Part shown: positions 8,531 through 20,449 of the stretch, piece by piece
Layout: the number at the start of each line of letters is the position of its first letter
How positions within the stretch are numbered: position 1 is the stretch's first letter
Origin: Lichtheimia corymbifera B2541
Lineage: Eukaryota; Mucoromycota; Mucoromycetes; Mucorales; Lichtheimiaceae
Length of the DNA stretch: 42,093 nucleotides
Assembly (NCBI GenBank): GCA_000697475.1
Contig: JNEU01000850.1
Coordinates: 1 to 42,093, forward strand
Reading direction: 5' to 3'
Program-made: the position numbers and the translations under genes
The notes under the pieces: model-generated
What the model was told of the DNA's origin: nothing
Database searches by the model: none
The model's input: the letters and a program-made list of their open reading frames with translations, nothing else

Positions 8531-10390
8531 ATGATGTATGTAACAGGATGCATAGTTGCCATATCATTGGTGTTGATCATTACTTACTTTGTGATTCAGC
8601 GAGTTTCCTCAAAGAAAGTGATGATGAAGATGAATCAACAATACCGCCATATGACGTGAGTGTGCGCCTTTTTCTGTGAAACCATGGTCGCTCATCAGTT
8701 TCATACATGCTCTGGATCTAACGGCGACGAGATGATGCTGGGTTCTAGCATCCTATCCATCCGAAATGTAAGATTTCTATCGTTGCGGAACATTGAATAG
8801 GTGGCTTTAATAATAATACAATGCTGGTTCTTCAATCAGCAGTGACTCCCAAAGGATATGCATCCTCCATCCTCATGGCTTGCTATGAAACTAATTTGGT
8901 TTCACTTGAGCATCTCGAGCTGAGTATATGTAGATGAGACAAAGCCAAAAGATGGAAAACGTTACTAACCAATCCACGTTTCTGGTCTTGAGCAAAAGTC
9001 TTTGCTATTGGATTCAAATACGATTCCTTGTACTATTGGATCATCAGAACAAGTGGTGTGCGGGATACAAGTAGACGGGTCAGCTTATTTCCTTTCGTCT
9101 CTTTGTTATGGCGTATCATACAACGATTGTCACATTGACCATATAACTCGATTGTGCAATGCTAAAGAAGATGCACAGTATGACGCTGGACTTTAATGTA
9201 TATTGCATAACTCGGCATAGGGTATCCTATCTAGCGTTGTTTTCTGCACAAGATGACCGACAATCGGTTGTTGCACAATGTCGACCCGCATAAGGCTTTG
9301 AAGTTTTACTGGATTTTTCTTTATGATTGCCGCTTGTTGCTTACGCTCTGCATATACTTTGTACCACTATGTGTCTGGCTTATAAAGAAGCTTGGGGGTG
9401 ATACATCCTGGGGTTGGTCTTTGTCTTGGCATACCATGATCTCTAGTTGTAGTACGTTGCTGCATTGTGCGACGATTGGGAATACTTATGTCTCCTACAA
9501 AACCATCATTTGAGTCGCAGGTGGATTTATCAGCTATTGATTTTCCATCACTTCAACGCAGTACTACAGCATGCTTGACCACTTTATCAGTTTGATTCAT
9601 CATGACAACACTTCCCACGCCCACTCACATCTAAATACAAGGCTGTTGTCATCAACGCTATCATACACCCTTCTTTCCACTTGTACGCATATCATCATCA
9701 ATGACCTTTGGTAAGTCTCAAGGATAGTCTTTATGCAAGAAGGGTACTCATGCATTAACCTTTTTTTGTTTTCATCTACTATGTAGCTCACTTCATTGCT
9801 TTATCACCATTTGATGTGCTCATTGCTGCTTGGCAGTGTTCCTTGGTGGCATGATATGCCATGTGGCAAACATCATTTGGGGAAATGGTGCATGGTCATG
9901 CCAGACCTCCGTTCCAGATGGGCTGTTTGTGGTAGGTAAAACTATCATTTATATATTTCTCTTCATTTTATGTGTTGGTAAATGTTATTAAAAGGATGTC
10001 TGTACCTTTATAGGCAAAGGCAAACCCAATCTGATAGAAAAATTGGGACTCCTTTGTAAGTGGCATGTTTACATGAAGGATGTGGTCGGTGCATCCAAAA
10101 CCATGAAAATCATTGAACGTGGAATTGAATACAACCACCGGCTGAAACGGAAATTCTCGACAATAAGCGATAACGACTCGAATGATTCAATCGAGATTTC
10201 ATCGGAAAAGCTGCCCCTCTCATCCAGTTCATCAAGTTCCACTACGTATGAAGCCGAGCGTGCATTCGTGAACAATTTTAAGAAGAATAGAACCGGCAAA
10301 ATGAGTTGGAAGCGATTGCTCTCTGAAGGACATGCGCAAGGTCTATTCAAAAACTTCTCGAACAAGGACAGCCTTCGCAATCATTTTTAG
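8531..10390 (+). pseudogene. Unresolved or decaying multi-span membrane protein gene
   Basis: Several separate plus-strand pieces look like exons of one membrane protein. 8531-8655 encodes a start plus one TM helix (GCIVAISLVLIITYFVI) and ends at a GTGAGT donor. About 9253-9513 holds a second strongly hydrophobic stretch (LLLTLCIYFVPLCVWLI). 9837-9935 (VFLGGMICHVANIIW) splices in phase at GTAG|GTAAAA to 10014-10390. That last exon gives a basic, Ser-rich cytosolic tail with KFSTISDNDSNDS. The order TM-TM-TM-tail resembles a 7TM receptor with a C-terminal tail. However, the intervening pieces carry stops, and I could not build a continuous frame. Either several introns are missed or the gene is a pseudogene; the family assignment is not secure. 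Confidence 0.35.
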
Positions 10391-10755
10391 AAATGTAGTA
10401 GTTTTGATCATTATCTTCTTAAAAGGGAGGAGAAGCCACATTGTGGCAAGTGGCGGTGGTGGGCACTTGCATGAGCGGCAAGAGTCACTTTTGGATGATA
10501 ACGTTCTTCCGAGTTGCACAAACGACAAAATGTCGGATCTGCCACACCACCCATTATCATTTGAACGGCCCGATTTACCGAAAACATTCTTTTTAATATA
10601 TGTGCATGGGTTGGTTATATACAATAGACAACACTATAACAAAGGAATGTGAAGATGGGGATGAAGTGATATATATAAGAGGCACAAAGAAGGGGGGATA
10701 TGTGAAGAAATGTAAAGAGTAATAGTGAAAAAGAGGAAGGATGATAGGGAAAAGA

Positions 10756-11722
10756 TTACACGCGACGCCAGCCGTAACCTGAACGCATGGGATATTGCTG
10801 GGACCAAACCATCACAGGTTGTTGACGACGACGGATATGAAGCCATTGCAACAAGGCTGAAACGACGGTAAGTGCCAAAGTACCACCAAGCATTCCACGT
10901 ACACCGGAGCTGGATTGTATAAGTGTGTCGACATTTCGTGCGTGCAGGAATGAAGCAACGGCTGTGGTGAAACCTGTTTGCACATACAAATCGATACCAA
11001 AGAAGATGAGGAAGGAGCCGATAAATGCAGTGGCAATGACAATCATGGGACGTTCAAGGAAAGCCATCAATACGACGCCAACGACAACGCAGCAAACAAT
11101 GAGAATGGCACGACCCCAGTTGGATTGGATAACGCCATTATCAGACCATGAGAGGAACCACAATGCTGCAAGGTAACCAAGCAATGCACCCAATAGATAC
11201 ACTGCAAGGAAGAAACAGCATGACAATAATGCCCCAGCCAATAGACCTACGACCACTGATACCACAAGCAGGATCGTTTCAGTGTTGCTTCCATAGTCGG
11301 GTTTTGCGTTTGAGAGGATGATGTATGCAACGTTGGCACCAACATAAAAGCCGACAATGAACATGGTGAACTTTTGGTGCACACCTGATTGGGAAGGGGA
11401 AAAGCAGGCTTAGTCGTGTTGTCCTTTTTGCAAAACCTTCCTCAGACCACAAAATATGCTTACCTCCCAAGAAACAAAGATATAAACCAGAGATAAAGAG
11501 AATAATAGATAAAACAACACCATGCACGGAAATAGTATGACCAGAAACTAAAGTGATATGTTAATGTCAATGCACAGGACAACAACACAAAGGAAGAAAA
11601 TGACACGTACTAGGCAACTCGATAGTATTTTCACCATCCAAAGGATCTCTGGCAACCAAAGGAAGCGCGTTTGCAGCAAGGCATGCAATTAACCAAGTCA
11701 ATGTGTAAAGAGCTCTCTTCAT
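10756..11722 (-). CDS. Signal peptide plus multi-span membrane protein, TMEM198/DUF4203-like
   Basis: Three exons (11611-11722, 11464-11547, 10756-11384) give 274 residues in phase. MKRALYTLTWLIACLAANA is a clear signal peptide, followed by a short lumenal segment. Then come about seven hydrophobic helices rich in Gly/Ala/Val, for example LLVVSVVVGLLAGALLSCCF and MIVIATAFIGSFLIFFG. The basic cytosolic tail contains LQWLHIRRRQQ. The signal peptide, short lumenal N-terminus and 7-helix bundle match the TM7SF3/TMEM198 (DUF4203) type, whose fungal function is largely unknown. The reading frame extends upstream to 11866, but those 48 codons are a hydrophobic pyrimidine-derived leader; ATG 11722 directly precedes the signal peptide and is preferred. 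Confidence 0.8.
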
Positions 11723-11989
11723 GTTGAACAATTGCGGAGGGAGAGAGAGAAGCGATAAAGCGACGAAAAATAAAACCAGGAGAAGTAGAAAAAAAGGTGT
11801 GTCTTTATATAGTTGGCTCTGTACAACCTTAAAAGAAGCCCACCTGCTCGGGGTTTTGCTTGGCAAAGGAACAAAAGTCGGAGCACATACAAAGGAGCCG
11901 TACCTGGTACGTGTTGTTGCTACTTTGTTTCATGCTTGTAAACTCACGCTTAGATTCACTATTTAAGACGTTGTACCCTTCCTCCCATT

Positions 11990-12889
11990 TTCCTTGATCA
12001 AATGCTCATTATGAAATTTAAATTTCACTTGAGTACCTGCAGCAAAAAGGAAGCAACTCCACTCATGTGCCTTGGCACTGATGCGGAACGCTTATCCGGA
12101 AACGCAATCACTATTTTTAGATCCTCGTCGTCCTCCTCATGACATCAGTTGTAGAACCTACCAGATGTCTTGTTTTGTCGGTTTGGTTGCTCAACAACGA
12201 CTCAGCCTCTATTCTTGATATGTTGATGGCCTTGGCATGCGGGGAAGAAGTAGAAGAATGCATCCATCTCCATCTTAAAATTAGATAATCAAATGGATGC
12301 TCATGCATGTGGTGCATTATTGTTGTTGATATAGTAGTCTGTGTGTGGTCATTGATTTCATTCTTGATTTACACCATCGTGATCAACCCAATAAAGAACT
12401 GATTGGTGCTCATAACTGCTTGTTTCCAGAACCAACCCCCTCCCCCCACTGACACACTCAGTCCCAAGGTACTGGTGCGATTGCATTATTCTTTGTGCGA
12501 CCGGATCAATGATGTAAAACCCTGGAGAGCACAACAACGGATACTCGCCTCTCCTCCACGGTGTCAAACAATGAGATGTCTGCCAGCTTGGCGATCCTCT
12601 TTGAAATTCTATTTGAGCATGGCAATATCTTGCTCATTTTGGCCCAATCCCAAAGCCGATTTGCCTTAATTAAAACGCCTAATCCAGCAGCCTAAGATCG
12701 ATCCAGACTTTTTCTATCTTGATTACTCTTACAATCTCACAAAAGCAATATGCCACACGATGATACAATGGAATGATGGATATAGGATGGCGTTGTTTAT
12801 ATATCATGTGAATAAATATCTTCTAGTCATTGCTAATCCGTACATCATTCTTGGGTCCGTGCGCTTGTCCAGTCATCGAAATCGGCACT
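11990..12889. other. Intergenic region without recognised genes
   Basis: About 900 bp with only short ORFs of low coding quality on both strands. It contains small homopolymer runs (CCCCTCCCCCC near 12429) and no repeat shared with the rest of the window that I could see. Confidence 0.4.
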
Positions 12890-13794
12890 CTAACAACGCA
12901 AATTTCCTAGAACAAAATCAATCATGCGTCCTACCAACCATAGATTATCCTCGGTATTATCAGGCACAGAGTCCAAACGCTCAAGCTGCTCATTAGCATA
13001 ATCCTTGGGTACAATGCCTGCATCACGTCGGATCGTAAGCACGGTCTTGACGAATCCACGCACATATTCAGGGTGTCCTTGGATGGTGATACATTGGTAG
13101 TCATCAGAAACGAATCCATGGAAGGGTGTGTGAGGTGCTGTTGTAGCCAAATTGTGGAAATTGGGTGGTAATTCCTCAACGTGGTCTTGATGCACTTGAT
13201 GGATACGCTAAGATCCGAGTTAGCTCTTTGTCGACGTATTCTCCTTGTCACCTTTTGATAGTTACCAAGGTTGATTTATCCGTTTTTAGGAATTGTTTTC
13301 CCCATGGTGTAAGGTTGATATCAAAGACGCCAAACTAATACCCATCAGTGAACAGGAGGTTGTATTGATGACGATCCACTACTTACCTCCCATCCCTTTG
13401 GATTTTTCACACAAGTTCCTCCACATGCACGTGCAATGATCTGGTGGCCAAAGCATACACCCACTAGACGCACCTGCGAACGATATGGCTCGGTCCTCAT
13501 CACTTTGACAAAGTCGACCAACTTTAGAATCCATGGATCATCAAGGTAAGCCGATGCCACTGAACCGGTAATAACGATGCCATCAAATGTCTTGTTGTCA
13601 GCGAGGTCTTGTAGGTCTGGATATTCTTGCTTGTGAACGACATCGAAATGCTTCCAAGTGATTTGTACATCGCGGTCTCCAATGGCTCCATCGAACACCT
13701 GAGGAAACAAATGGGTATAGTCACCGTATTTCTCCACTACTTCTTTTCGAGGGGTATCGCAAACGAGAAGAGCCAAATTCAACTGACGTGGCAT
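12890..13794 (-). CDS. Class I glutamine amidotransferase-like protein
   Basis: Three exons, 13387-13794, 13266-13334 and 12890-13207, give 264 residues with all junctions in phase. The nucleophile elbow is GVCFGHQII with C114. The catalytic pair is H204 and E206 in IQGHPEYV, completing the C-H-E triad of class I GATases. FDGIVITGSVASAYLDDPW (about 70-88) is the conserved oxyanion-side segment. The length fits the stand-alone fungal GATase group related to the yeast YLR126C type. Such proteins release ammonia from glutamine or act as gamma-glutamyl hydrolases; the physiological substrate here is not known. It begins at ATG 13794, and no longer in-frame start exists before the upstream stop. 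Confidence 0.88.
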
Positions 13795-13872
13795 GGCGGT
13801 ATAACGACAAGGTGTGTGTGAGAAAGAAGCGCCCCTTTAAACTGCATGATCGGTCTCGGCTTTTCCCGCTCA

Positions 13873-14452
13873 TCATCTCACGTGAGGCCACGCTCTCCTC
13901 CTTCCTTTACTCTTGACACCAATGCGCAATCGAGGTCCATAGACAATAACGACATTGAGCAACCCACCAGCAGCATCTTGACCATCACGTTCAACAACTC
14001 TTTGTAACACGCCACGTAACATGTCAGGTGCACAATAGAAGACGCTGTATCCAAGCTATTGCAAGGTGCCAATATTGGTCCATATTCGACTGTGAAGGAC
14101 TTGTTCCAGTACTAGAGACGGCTATCGATTTCCCAATAAGGATTCCCAAGAATACCTCTGGTCGTGGACGACGAAGGTACCATTCATGCCAGTACATCCA
14201 CCAACGTTTTGTATGACAAAGAACGCTCAAAGGATCCAGATGGTTCATCATGCCGAGGCATCGTTTTTCCTTTACACCCATTATATTTGTCATCATCCAA
14301 TATTATTGATACGACCACGCACATCGAGTGGCATCAAATCCATCAAAGCGTTGTTATGATGCAACAACATGCAATAATGATACGACACTACGATGATAGC
14401 CTCCAGCATCAGCAGCTTGAATCACGAGATCAATGACAAGCGATACCACCAT
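13873..14452 (-). pseudogene. Unrecognised coding-like segments, broken or incompletely spliced gene
   Basis: Two minus-strand segments look genuinely coding. 14354-14452 starts at ATG and reads MVVSLVIDLVIQAADAGG and onward for 32 residues. 13873-14055 follows a good acceptor (TTGCAATAG) and reads 60 residues, beginning LGYSVFYCAPDMLRGVL and containing a GGLLNVVIVYGPRLRIGV strand-like region. Between them the frames are interrupted by stops (for example after SYKTLVDVLA and EIDSRL). I could not link the pieces with credible introns, so this is either a multi-exon gene whose introns I missed or a pseudogene. No family is recognised. Confidence 0.3.
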
Positions 14453-14469
14453 CCCATAATGACAATCAA

Positions 14470-15590
14470 TCAACTGCCATGATATTGACATCATACTTCA
14501 CTGTGCACGACACTATATCGGAAAACAGCCTTTTCACCATCAACCGAGAATGGCTGCCATGACAACATCCCCAAGCAACATTGACATCGTGACAAGCGTG
14601 TGGCCATGACGTATATATACTACATGCGGCATCATCCATTCGCCAACCCATCTTGGTACCTCTATCCACGACTTAGCAAGTCCATAGCTTTGATTACACG
14701 TAGCAACCTATCATTTATAAAGAACCCACTATTGGAGTTAAACGTAATCGTGATTGTGATTGAAATCTTTTCCTCGTGTTCAAAGGTGTGGGATTTATAG
14801 ATGCTAGTATTGGGTAACACTAGCAATGCACTACCGCTCTCTAGTTGCGTATTACATCACCTCCCATGATCCCACTCGTTACTCTAGTATTAGTCGTGGC
14901 CCATTCCCACGTCGATATCTGACGTTGAATCAGGGCTGTAGATGTTATCCGAGCAAGATGACGCTATATGCAAAAGAAATTGTTTTCAATCATCACCTTC
15001 TTGGTACGGTAAGAAAATGAGTACGATCGTAGTTAACAATAAGTGCATCGGTGCGGGGTAAGCCATTACGCATGTAACACCAGCAACGTCTACTTCGTTT
15101 AACAACCGCTGTTAAGTGTCAGGACATGATTGCATACCAGCATCAAATTTTGTGTCAAAATAAGCCATTCCATGATAGTATAAGTCATCACACGCCTTTG
15201 CAATGTTACGTAAAGTAGGCATCATGCTACTAGTTGTGGTATCCCTGGTGGTGGTGTGGCTATTTCGCTGGATTTATTTGTGTATCACAGACATTGTCAA
15301 ATGTAACACATAGTTACCAAACGTCGATCAATTTTGTTTTGTTTGCAATTGAGTCAAGGATGTGGCAAAGTATACATCCGATATGGGACATTGTGAACAA
15401 AGAAGTCTTTATTCTCTTGCTTAAATCTTCTAAAGAGTAGGCAAATGCATGAGAGATGCTTATACAAGAAGGCTTTGAGAAAGCTTAAAGCGATTTAATA
15501 AATAGATTGAGACTAAGTACTGTAGTATAATATTTGTACAGACACCAAATCGGATGTGCTTTGTATAGCAACAATGAGGACATTACTATC
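14470..15590. other. Intergenic region without recognised genes
   Basis: About 1.1 kb of AT-leaning sequence with only short, poor ORFs on both strands. Its right end contains the 3' flank of the GPI-anchored protein gene. No RNA gene or repeat is recognised. Confidence 0.4.
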
Positions 15591-15595
15591 GGTCA

Positions 15596-16787
15596 TTACA
15601 ACATCACCACAGCTACACCAACAACAACAGCAACCAAAGCCGATGTCATCGATCCGACACCGATGTTGTTAGCAGCACTCTCATCGACTGATTGTGCCGA
15701 AACGGATTCATCTGAAGAAGACGAGGAGGAGGATTGTGAAGAAGAATCACCAGCACTTGCGGTAGAATCCGATGGCAATGACGAAGAAGAAGGAGCTGCA
15801 GGAGATGAGCCGCTATCACTGGATGGTGATGAGTCCGATGATGGTGATGGAAGGGAAGATGAGGATGGTAAATCAGAGTTGCTGCCACTGCTGCTGCTTC
15901 CGCTTGAAGGATCAGCAGGAGATGGAGAAGAAGAATCGGTGCTGCTGGGTGCAGCGGAAGAGTTTGGAGTATCGGATGATTCTCCTGCACCATCACCCAT
16001 TGGTCCACTATAATCACCAGGCACAATACGCTCGCAACCAGCTTCACTAATTCCTCGGTTGCAGTCGCTGCTGCTATTCTATAGAGGGCATGAGTAGGCT
16101 GTTGTTGGCATTTTTAGCACAAGATGAAACTTACACAGCAGCGGACGCAATAGGTATTAGAGGATGGCTCAATAAGGTTCACGAAATACTCATAACCAGC
16201 GCAGCTTGCTCCATCGGGTGCTTTGACGTCGTACTGTCTATGTGATAAATAAAAGTCGTCATATGAGCGGAAAGAAAGCTATAGATCGCTGATGTTGTCC
16301 GACAACATTTTGTATGCAGCCCAATTACACCAACAGTAAAACCCCCCAGGGTAAGAAAGAAAATAGAGATGCTTACCCTCCACCATCAGTGGGATCCAAA
16401 TTAGCTTTACTAGGATCGATTTGACCAGTGACCTATATTAAGCATGGGAGCAAAAAACGTCCATTGGATGATGAGTATGATATTCACACGCAGTAACAAC
16501 CGAGAATAGCATACCTGAACATAATCATCTGTAGCAACAAAATGGGCAGATTGGATGAATCCAGAAGGAATAGAATCAGCACCGGTTGCTTTTGGGGTGC
16601 TGCCCATACAAAAAGCATCAGCTTCCGTTTCAGAGTCGGCAATGAGACGGTCAGTGGAGTCAGTGGGAGGCAAAAAGGTGCAAAAGTTATTGGCATCAAC
16701 GACCTGGATAACCATAGCCGCTTGCGCTTGTTGGCTCACAAGAAACAATGAGCCCACAATCAGGGATCCAAGCATTGATTGAAGCAT
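15596..16787 (-). CDS. Secreted GPI-anchored Ser-rich surface protein, conserved fungal family
   Basis: Four exons, 16515-16787, 16377-16432, 16135-16237 and 15596-16078, give 304 residues in phase. MLQSMLGSLIVGSLFLVSQQAQA is a signal peptide of about 23 residues. The globular N-terminal domain carries the conserved pattern VVDANNFCTFLPP, then FCMG, then the DGGGQYD turn and the NTYCVRCC end. This cysteine-rich fold is common in fungal secreted proteins, some annotated as macrophage-activating glycoprotein-like. A Ser/Pro/Asp-rich stalk of about 100 residues follows, a likely O-glycosylation region. The last 15 residues (SALVAVVVGVAVVML) form a GPI-attachment signal. Location at the wall or plasma membrane is inferred. 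The biochemical role is unknown. The long plus-strand ORF 15534-16013 is only the acidic mirror of the Ser codons. Confidence 0.85.
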
Positions 16788-16859
16788 TTTGTGATTATAT
16801 GAGTGGTTTTGGGAGTGAAAGAAGAATGAGCAAAAGAAGAACTAGAAAGAAAAGGTATA

Positions 16860-19260
16860 AAAGAGGGAAAAAAGAGAACGTTATTGTGTTACTACAAAGA
16901 GATCCACAGGTGGAATAGCAGGATATTCCTGGGCATTTTATACAAAACAGGGTTCACTGAGATCAAAAACACAAATAGTCCTATTGACGGTGGCACAATT
17001 GCTAATGCAAAGTGATACGAATGGTTCGTGCAGCAGTAGTTCTTACACACACATACCCATTTGCACACGCACAAAGCGATGTTTGGTCGAACGCAATTGA
17101 GTCGTCGCCATTGCCCATAAACCATTCACTTATGCTTTACAGCCCTTATATTAAGTCCAGTCGTACATGTCCCATCGCCGGCACATATATGGAACATGCA
17201 GCATCGAGATTGCTTTATTATGGGTCGAGGGGGGAAAAACAAATGGCAGCACAATGACACACCGCTTCCCATTGTCGCAAGCTAAAAATAACGGGTCAAG
17301 GAATAATCGTCCCGAACAGGAAGAATGACTTGCCGTACCTATGTTCGTTGTTACCACTCAACACCTTGCTGGCACTAAAATGGGAATATTCACGCCTCGT
17401 ACGACTTTTATACAATAATCCGTTATGGGATATTTATTTAGTAGCAATGTCGTTCACCAAGAATACCCATTGACAGTGATCTTTGACAATGAATGTTCCA
17501 GATGGCGGGATGAAAATGCGAGACATTTTCGAGTCTTGGCTCACGTGGCCGAACCTGCAAACATTTATGGAGAGGTGTCACTGTCAATGCTGCTAAATTC
17601 AACACCAAGCGAATTATATGCTGTCATTGTAGGCTTGATAATGGTAATAAAGAAATCCTCTCCCCCGGGTAATCCATTGAACAGGGATCATCGGAATAAC
17701 ATCTTGAACGTTGTCGTGTCCCATTAGAGGTTAAGGGATATGCCTTTATTACTTGACATCCAACCCGAGTTGTATTAAGGATGTCTTTTCCTATAGCTTC
17801 TACTAATAGGCCCGAGATGGTGAATGGCTATTATATAGCTCTTCGACGTCTTTGCATGTAATCTTCGATCAGTGGATTGGTGTCCAGACCTTGATGATTT
17901 TTTTTGGGTGACACGATTGTGGACTTGTTTTCGATGGTATCTCCAAGGCTGCTTCCTAGAAGGAATTTTAAAAATGTAGCTATCTTGAATTTACCTCACA
18001 CGACGCATGCACTTTCTAAGAAGGTATCAGCTACATCAGCTACCTGGCCGGTCATAAAGTACAGAAGAGCATCCACCATGATCACGCTACTAGTAGGCAC
18101 TACATAAATAAAATGTTGCAATGGTTATGGCACGTTCCGAGTTGTCAAGTGAAATGCAGGTTGCTAGACATGAGCATCACAGTATCCAAGATCCGGTTGC
18201 TTAGCGTTATACCAAGCAACGAGATCTGGTCATCCATATTTGATATCTCCGTGATGGACCCTGTTTATTTGGTCTTTTGGCAAATGCATTCCTGCAGTAT
18301 GGTGATTCAGAGTGGTTCCGATTTCGCCATCATCACGCTGCTCATAAAGCAAACGCTTTTTCTCATGAGATCACAGCTGACGCACCTGCGATATTGAAGT
18401 GTGTCATATAACGCTTTGTTTATATTGCTGAGCAGCTTTTGCATATTTTCATATGAAGTGGCTCACTTTTTGGCATCATATGATGCGCTTGTTTTATGGA
18501 CATTGCGAGTACTTTGATGATGGAAAGGTTGATTGGGTTCACTGTCGTTATCATTTCCAATCTTGGTGTATTATTGTTTATACGTTTCTTGGGTTTTCCT
18601 GCGTGCATGTGACTCATTAATCGCCATCTCCACATTCTTTGTTTCCACCAACTCCCCCCCCCCCAACCTCAACCTCCCCCCAGATCGTCATGGATCTGGG
18701 TGCTTCACTTGCATATATCAACTCGGGTGAAACTACCCTATCACATCCGTCACCCATAAAAATGGTAGGCTCATTATTGGTGTCTTCATGATCCATCTAT
18801 GGTAGGATCCGCAATCAAGATGCGTGACAGGAATATGTAGAACGACAAGGCTTTACTAAAAGCATGCACCATGAACAGTGGACATTTGTTTACTGCTTTC
18901 CCTCGTGGTTCACCAGCTGTTGTGTCTCATGAGATGAGCCAAGGAGAGGATGGGCACCGGCATATATAATATATAGTAAAGTGGCCTCCATATACCCATT
19001 GTTGTGTGGTATGACTGTATTCGACATGGTATTAAGTTAGATTTTCCAACACTGCTTTATTCTTGCTTGGCTATCAATGGGACTAACGTCTGTGCCAGGT
19101 GACAGCATACATCCAAAAAGAGCACGACATTTGAAACGCATTTAATAAGTAAAACCGATAGAGTAATAACAATGATAATAATGATGACTATGATGCAAAA
19201 AAAATGAAAACGGGTATGCTAATAAAGCGAATAAGATCAAACAACAGGGTCCTGGCATTC
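16860..19260. other. Long intergenic region with weak coding-like traces
   Basis: About 2.4 kb without a gene I can build. On the minus strand two short pieces look coding: one around 18090-18010 (DALLYFMTGQVADVADTF), and one around 17890-17835 ending DTNPLIEDYMQRRRRAI before a stop. They are not joined by convincing introns and may be remnants. The plus-strand ORF 17425-17727 has no recognisable features. A C11 run lies at 18654-18664. Confidence 0.35.
18654..18664. repeat. Poly-C homopolymer in a C-rich tract
   Basis: Eleven consecutive C, followed within 20 bases by a further C6 run. It is a likely replication-slippage site and a sequencing-error-prone position. Confidence 0.9.
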
Positions 19261-19272
19261 CAAGAGTTAGCC

Positions 19273-20418
19273 TCAAAGCGTGCGAAATTTCATGTATTCA
19301 AGACTACGAAGCTCCGTAAAGTTCACGTGGATGTTGTTATTGCCTGACAGCCGCGGCCCTGTTTTCTGGTGATGATGATGCTTGGCCCCACCTTTACAAG
19401 CTGTCTTTTGATGACGCTTCATGCTGTCTTTACGAGTAAACGCGTTTTTGCATGCGAGACAGATATGATGCTTGGGTCCATGAACGCTTTTTAGATGACG
19501 ATTCAGATCTTGTGGACGTTTAAATGTGCCATCACATTCAGTGCATTCGTATGGACGCCGTGTTTCCAAGCTATTGTTCTTGGCAACAGACCCGCTGCTG
19601 CGCTTGTTACACTGGCTGTTACTGGTGCTGGTAGTCGTACAAGCAACACCACCAGACACTCTTTGGCAAAACAAGGATGGTGGTTCCTGTTCGTTATTGC
19701 CACTGGTAGCTGTACTCGATGTTGCTGCTAAATCATATGATGGCGACAAATGACGCAAAGGATGAGGGGTATCGGTAGCTGATGGTGGGGTTAACAGGAG
19801 GTAGTCCTCTCTATACGCGCCACCACGATTTGCATCAGGTGCTTCGTTGTAACACGTGTTCACCAAGTCGCTCCCACTTTTATTCATGCCGACGGATGAT
19901 GAGAGTGGTACAAGTTTGGAAGGTGTTGAGGCATCGGGGATAACAAGAGGATCAGGTTGTTCGTAATTTTCATGATGATACGTGGATGCCGTGGTGGTGG
20001 AGGGGCTAATCGTGTCAAAATGTGATGGCAAATGGGGTGATGCTGATAACGGCGGAGAGAAAAGAGTGCTGTCAGTGGTGATATAACGTCCTTGCTGACA
20101 CGGAAACCTGCCGTTTAGCTGGGGTTGCTCTATATCGCCATGGCCTTGTGGATGCAGGAAAGGATGATGGTGGTAGCCATTGACAGATAAAAAGTATGAG
20201 TACTTCTCAGCTCTAGCACAAAGATGATCCACCCTCTCCAAGTAGCTGCTCTGAGGATGAACAGAGCTAGTTGGGGTTGCATGATCTGTGGTAGTAGGTT
20301 GCTTATTTCGAACCGAAGGGGCCAACGAGGGAATACATTCAAGCATTTGCATCACTGCATTGTCATCGTTGGTCACCTCATATGAAGACCCATCAGGAGG
20401 AGTATTTGTATATGCCAT
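19273..20418 (-). CDS. C2H2-type zinc finger transcription factor
   Basis: Single exon, 381 residues from the preferred ATG at 20418 (MAYTNTPPDG); an in-frame ATG 10 codons upstream is also possible. Numbered from the preferred start, finger 1 is C292-x2-C295-x12-H308-x4-H313 (ECTECDGTFKRPQDLNRHLK). Finger 2 is C320-x2-C323-x12-H336-x4-C341, a C2HC variant. The fingers are joined by the short linker GPKHH, so they form a tandem pair close to the C-terminus. The remaining 280 residues are Ser/Thr/Pro/His-rich and low in structure, typical of a fungal activation region. A poly-His patch (HHHH) follows finger 2. The pair presumably binds DNA; targets are unknown. The gene is flanked by long non-coding regions on both sides. 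Confidence 0.85.
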   Translation of the reverse strand: MAYTNTPPDGSSYEVTNDDNAVMQMLECIPSLAPSVRNKQPTTTDHATPTSSVHPQSSYLERVDHLCARAEKYSYFLSVNGYHHHPFLHPQGHGDIEQPQLNGRFPCQQGRYITTDSTLFSPPLSASPHLPSHFDTISPSTTTASTYHHENYEQPDPLVIPDASTPSKLVPLSSSVGMNKSGSDLVNTCYNEAPDANRGGAYREDYLLLTPPSATDTPHPLRHLSPSYDLAATSSTATSGNNEQEPPSLFCQRVSGGVACTTTSTSNSQCNKRSSGSVAKNNSLETRRPYECTECDGTFKRPQDLNRHLKSVHGPKHHICLACKNAFTRKDSMKRHQKTACKGGAKHHHHQKTGPRLSGNNNIHVNFTELRSLEYMKFRTL

Positions 20419-20449
20419 TATGGTGTGAATAAGAGAAAATGAAATCACT

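Noticed and set aside
10043..10390. Stand-alone 115-codon gene
   Set aside because: A good acceptor at 10013 and an in-phase upstream exon show that it is the last exon of a longer gene.
11723..11866. 48-codon N-terminal extension of the TMEM198-like protein
   Set aside because: Translates a CT-rich leader; the following ATG starts a textbook signal peptide.
15534..16013. 159-codon acidic plus-strand ORF
   Set aside because: It is the antisense of the Ser-rich stalk of the GPI-anchored protein; Glu/Asp codons arise from complementing Ser codons.
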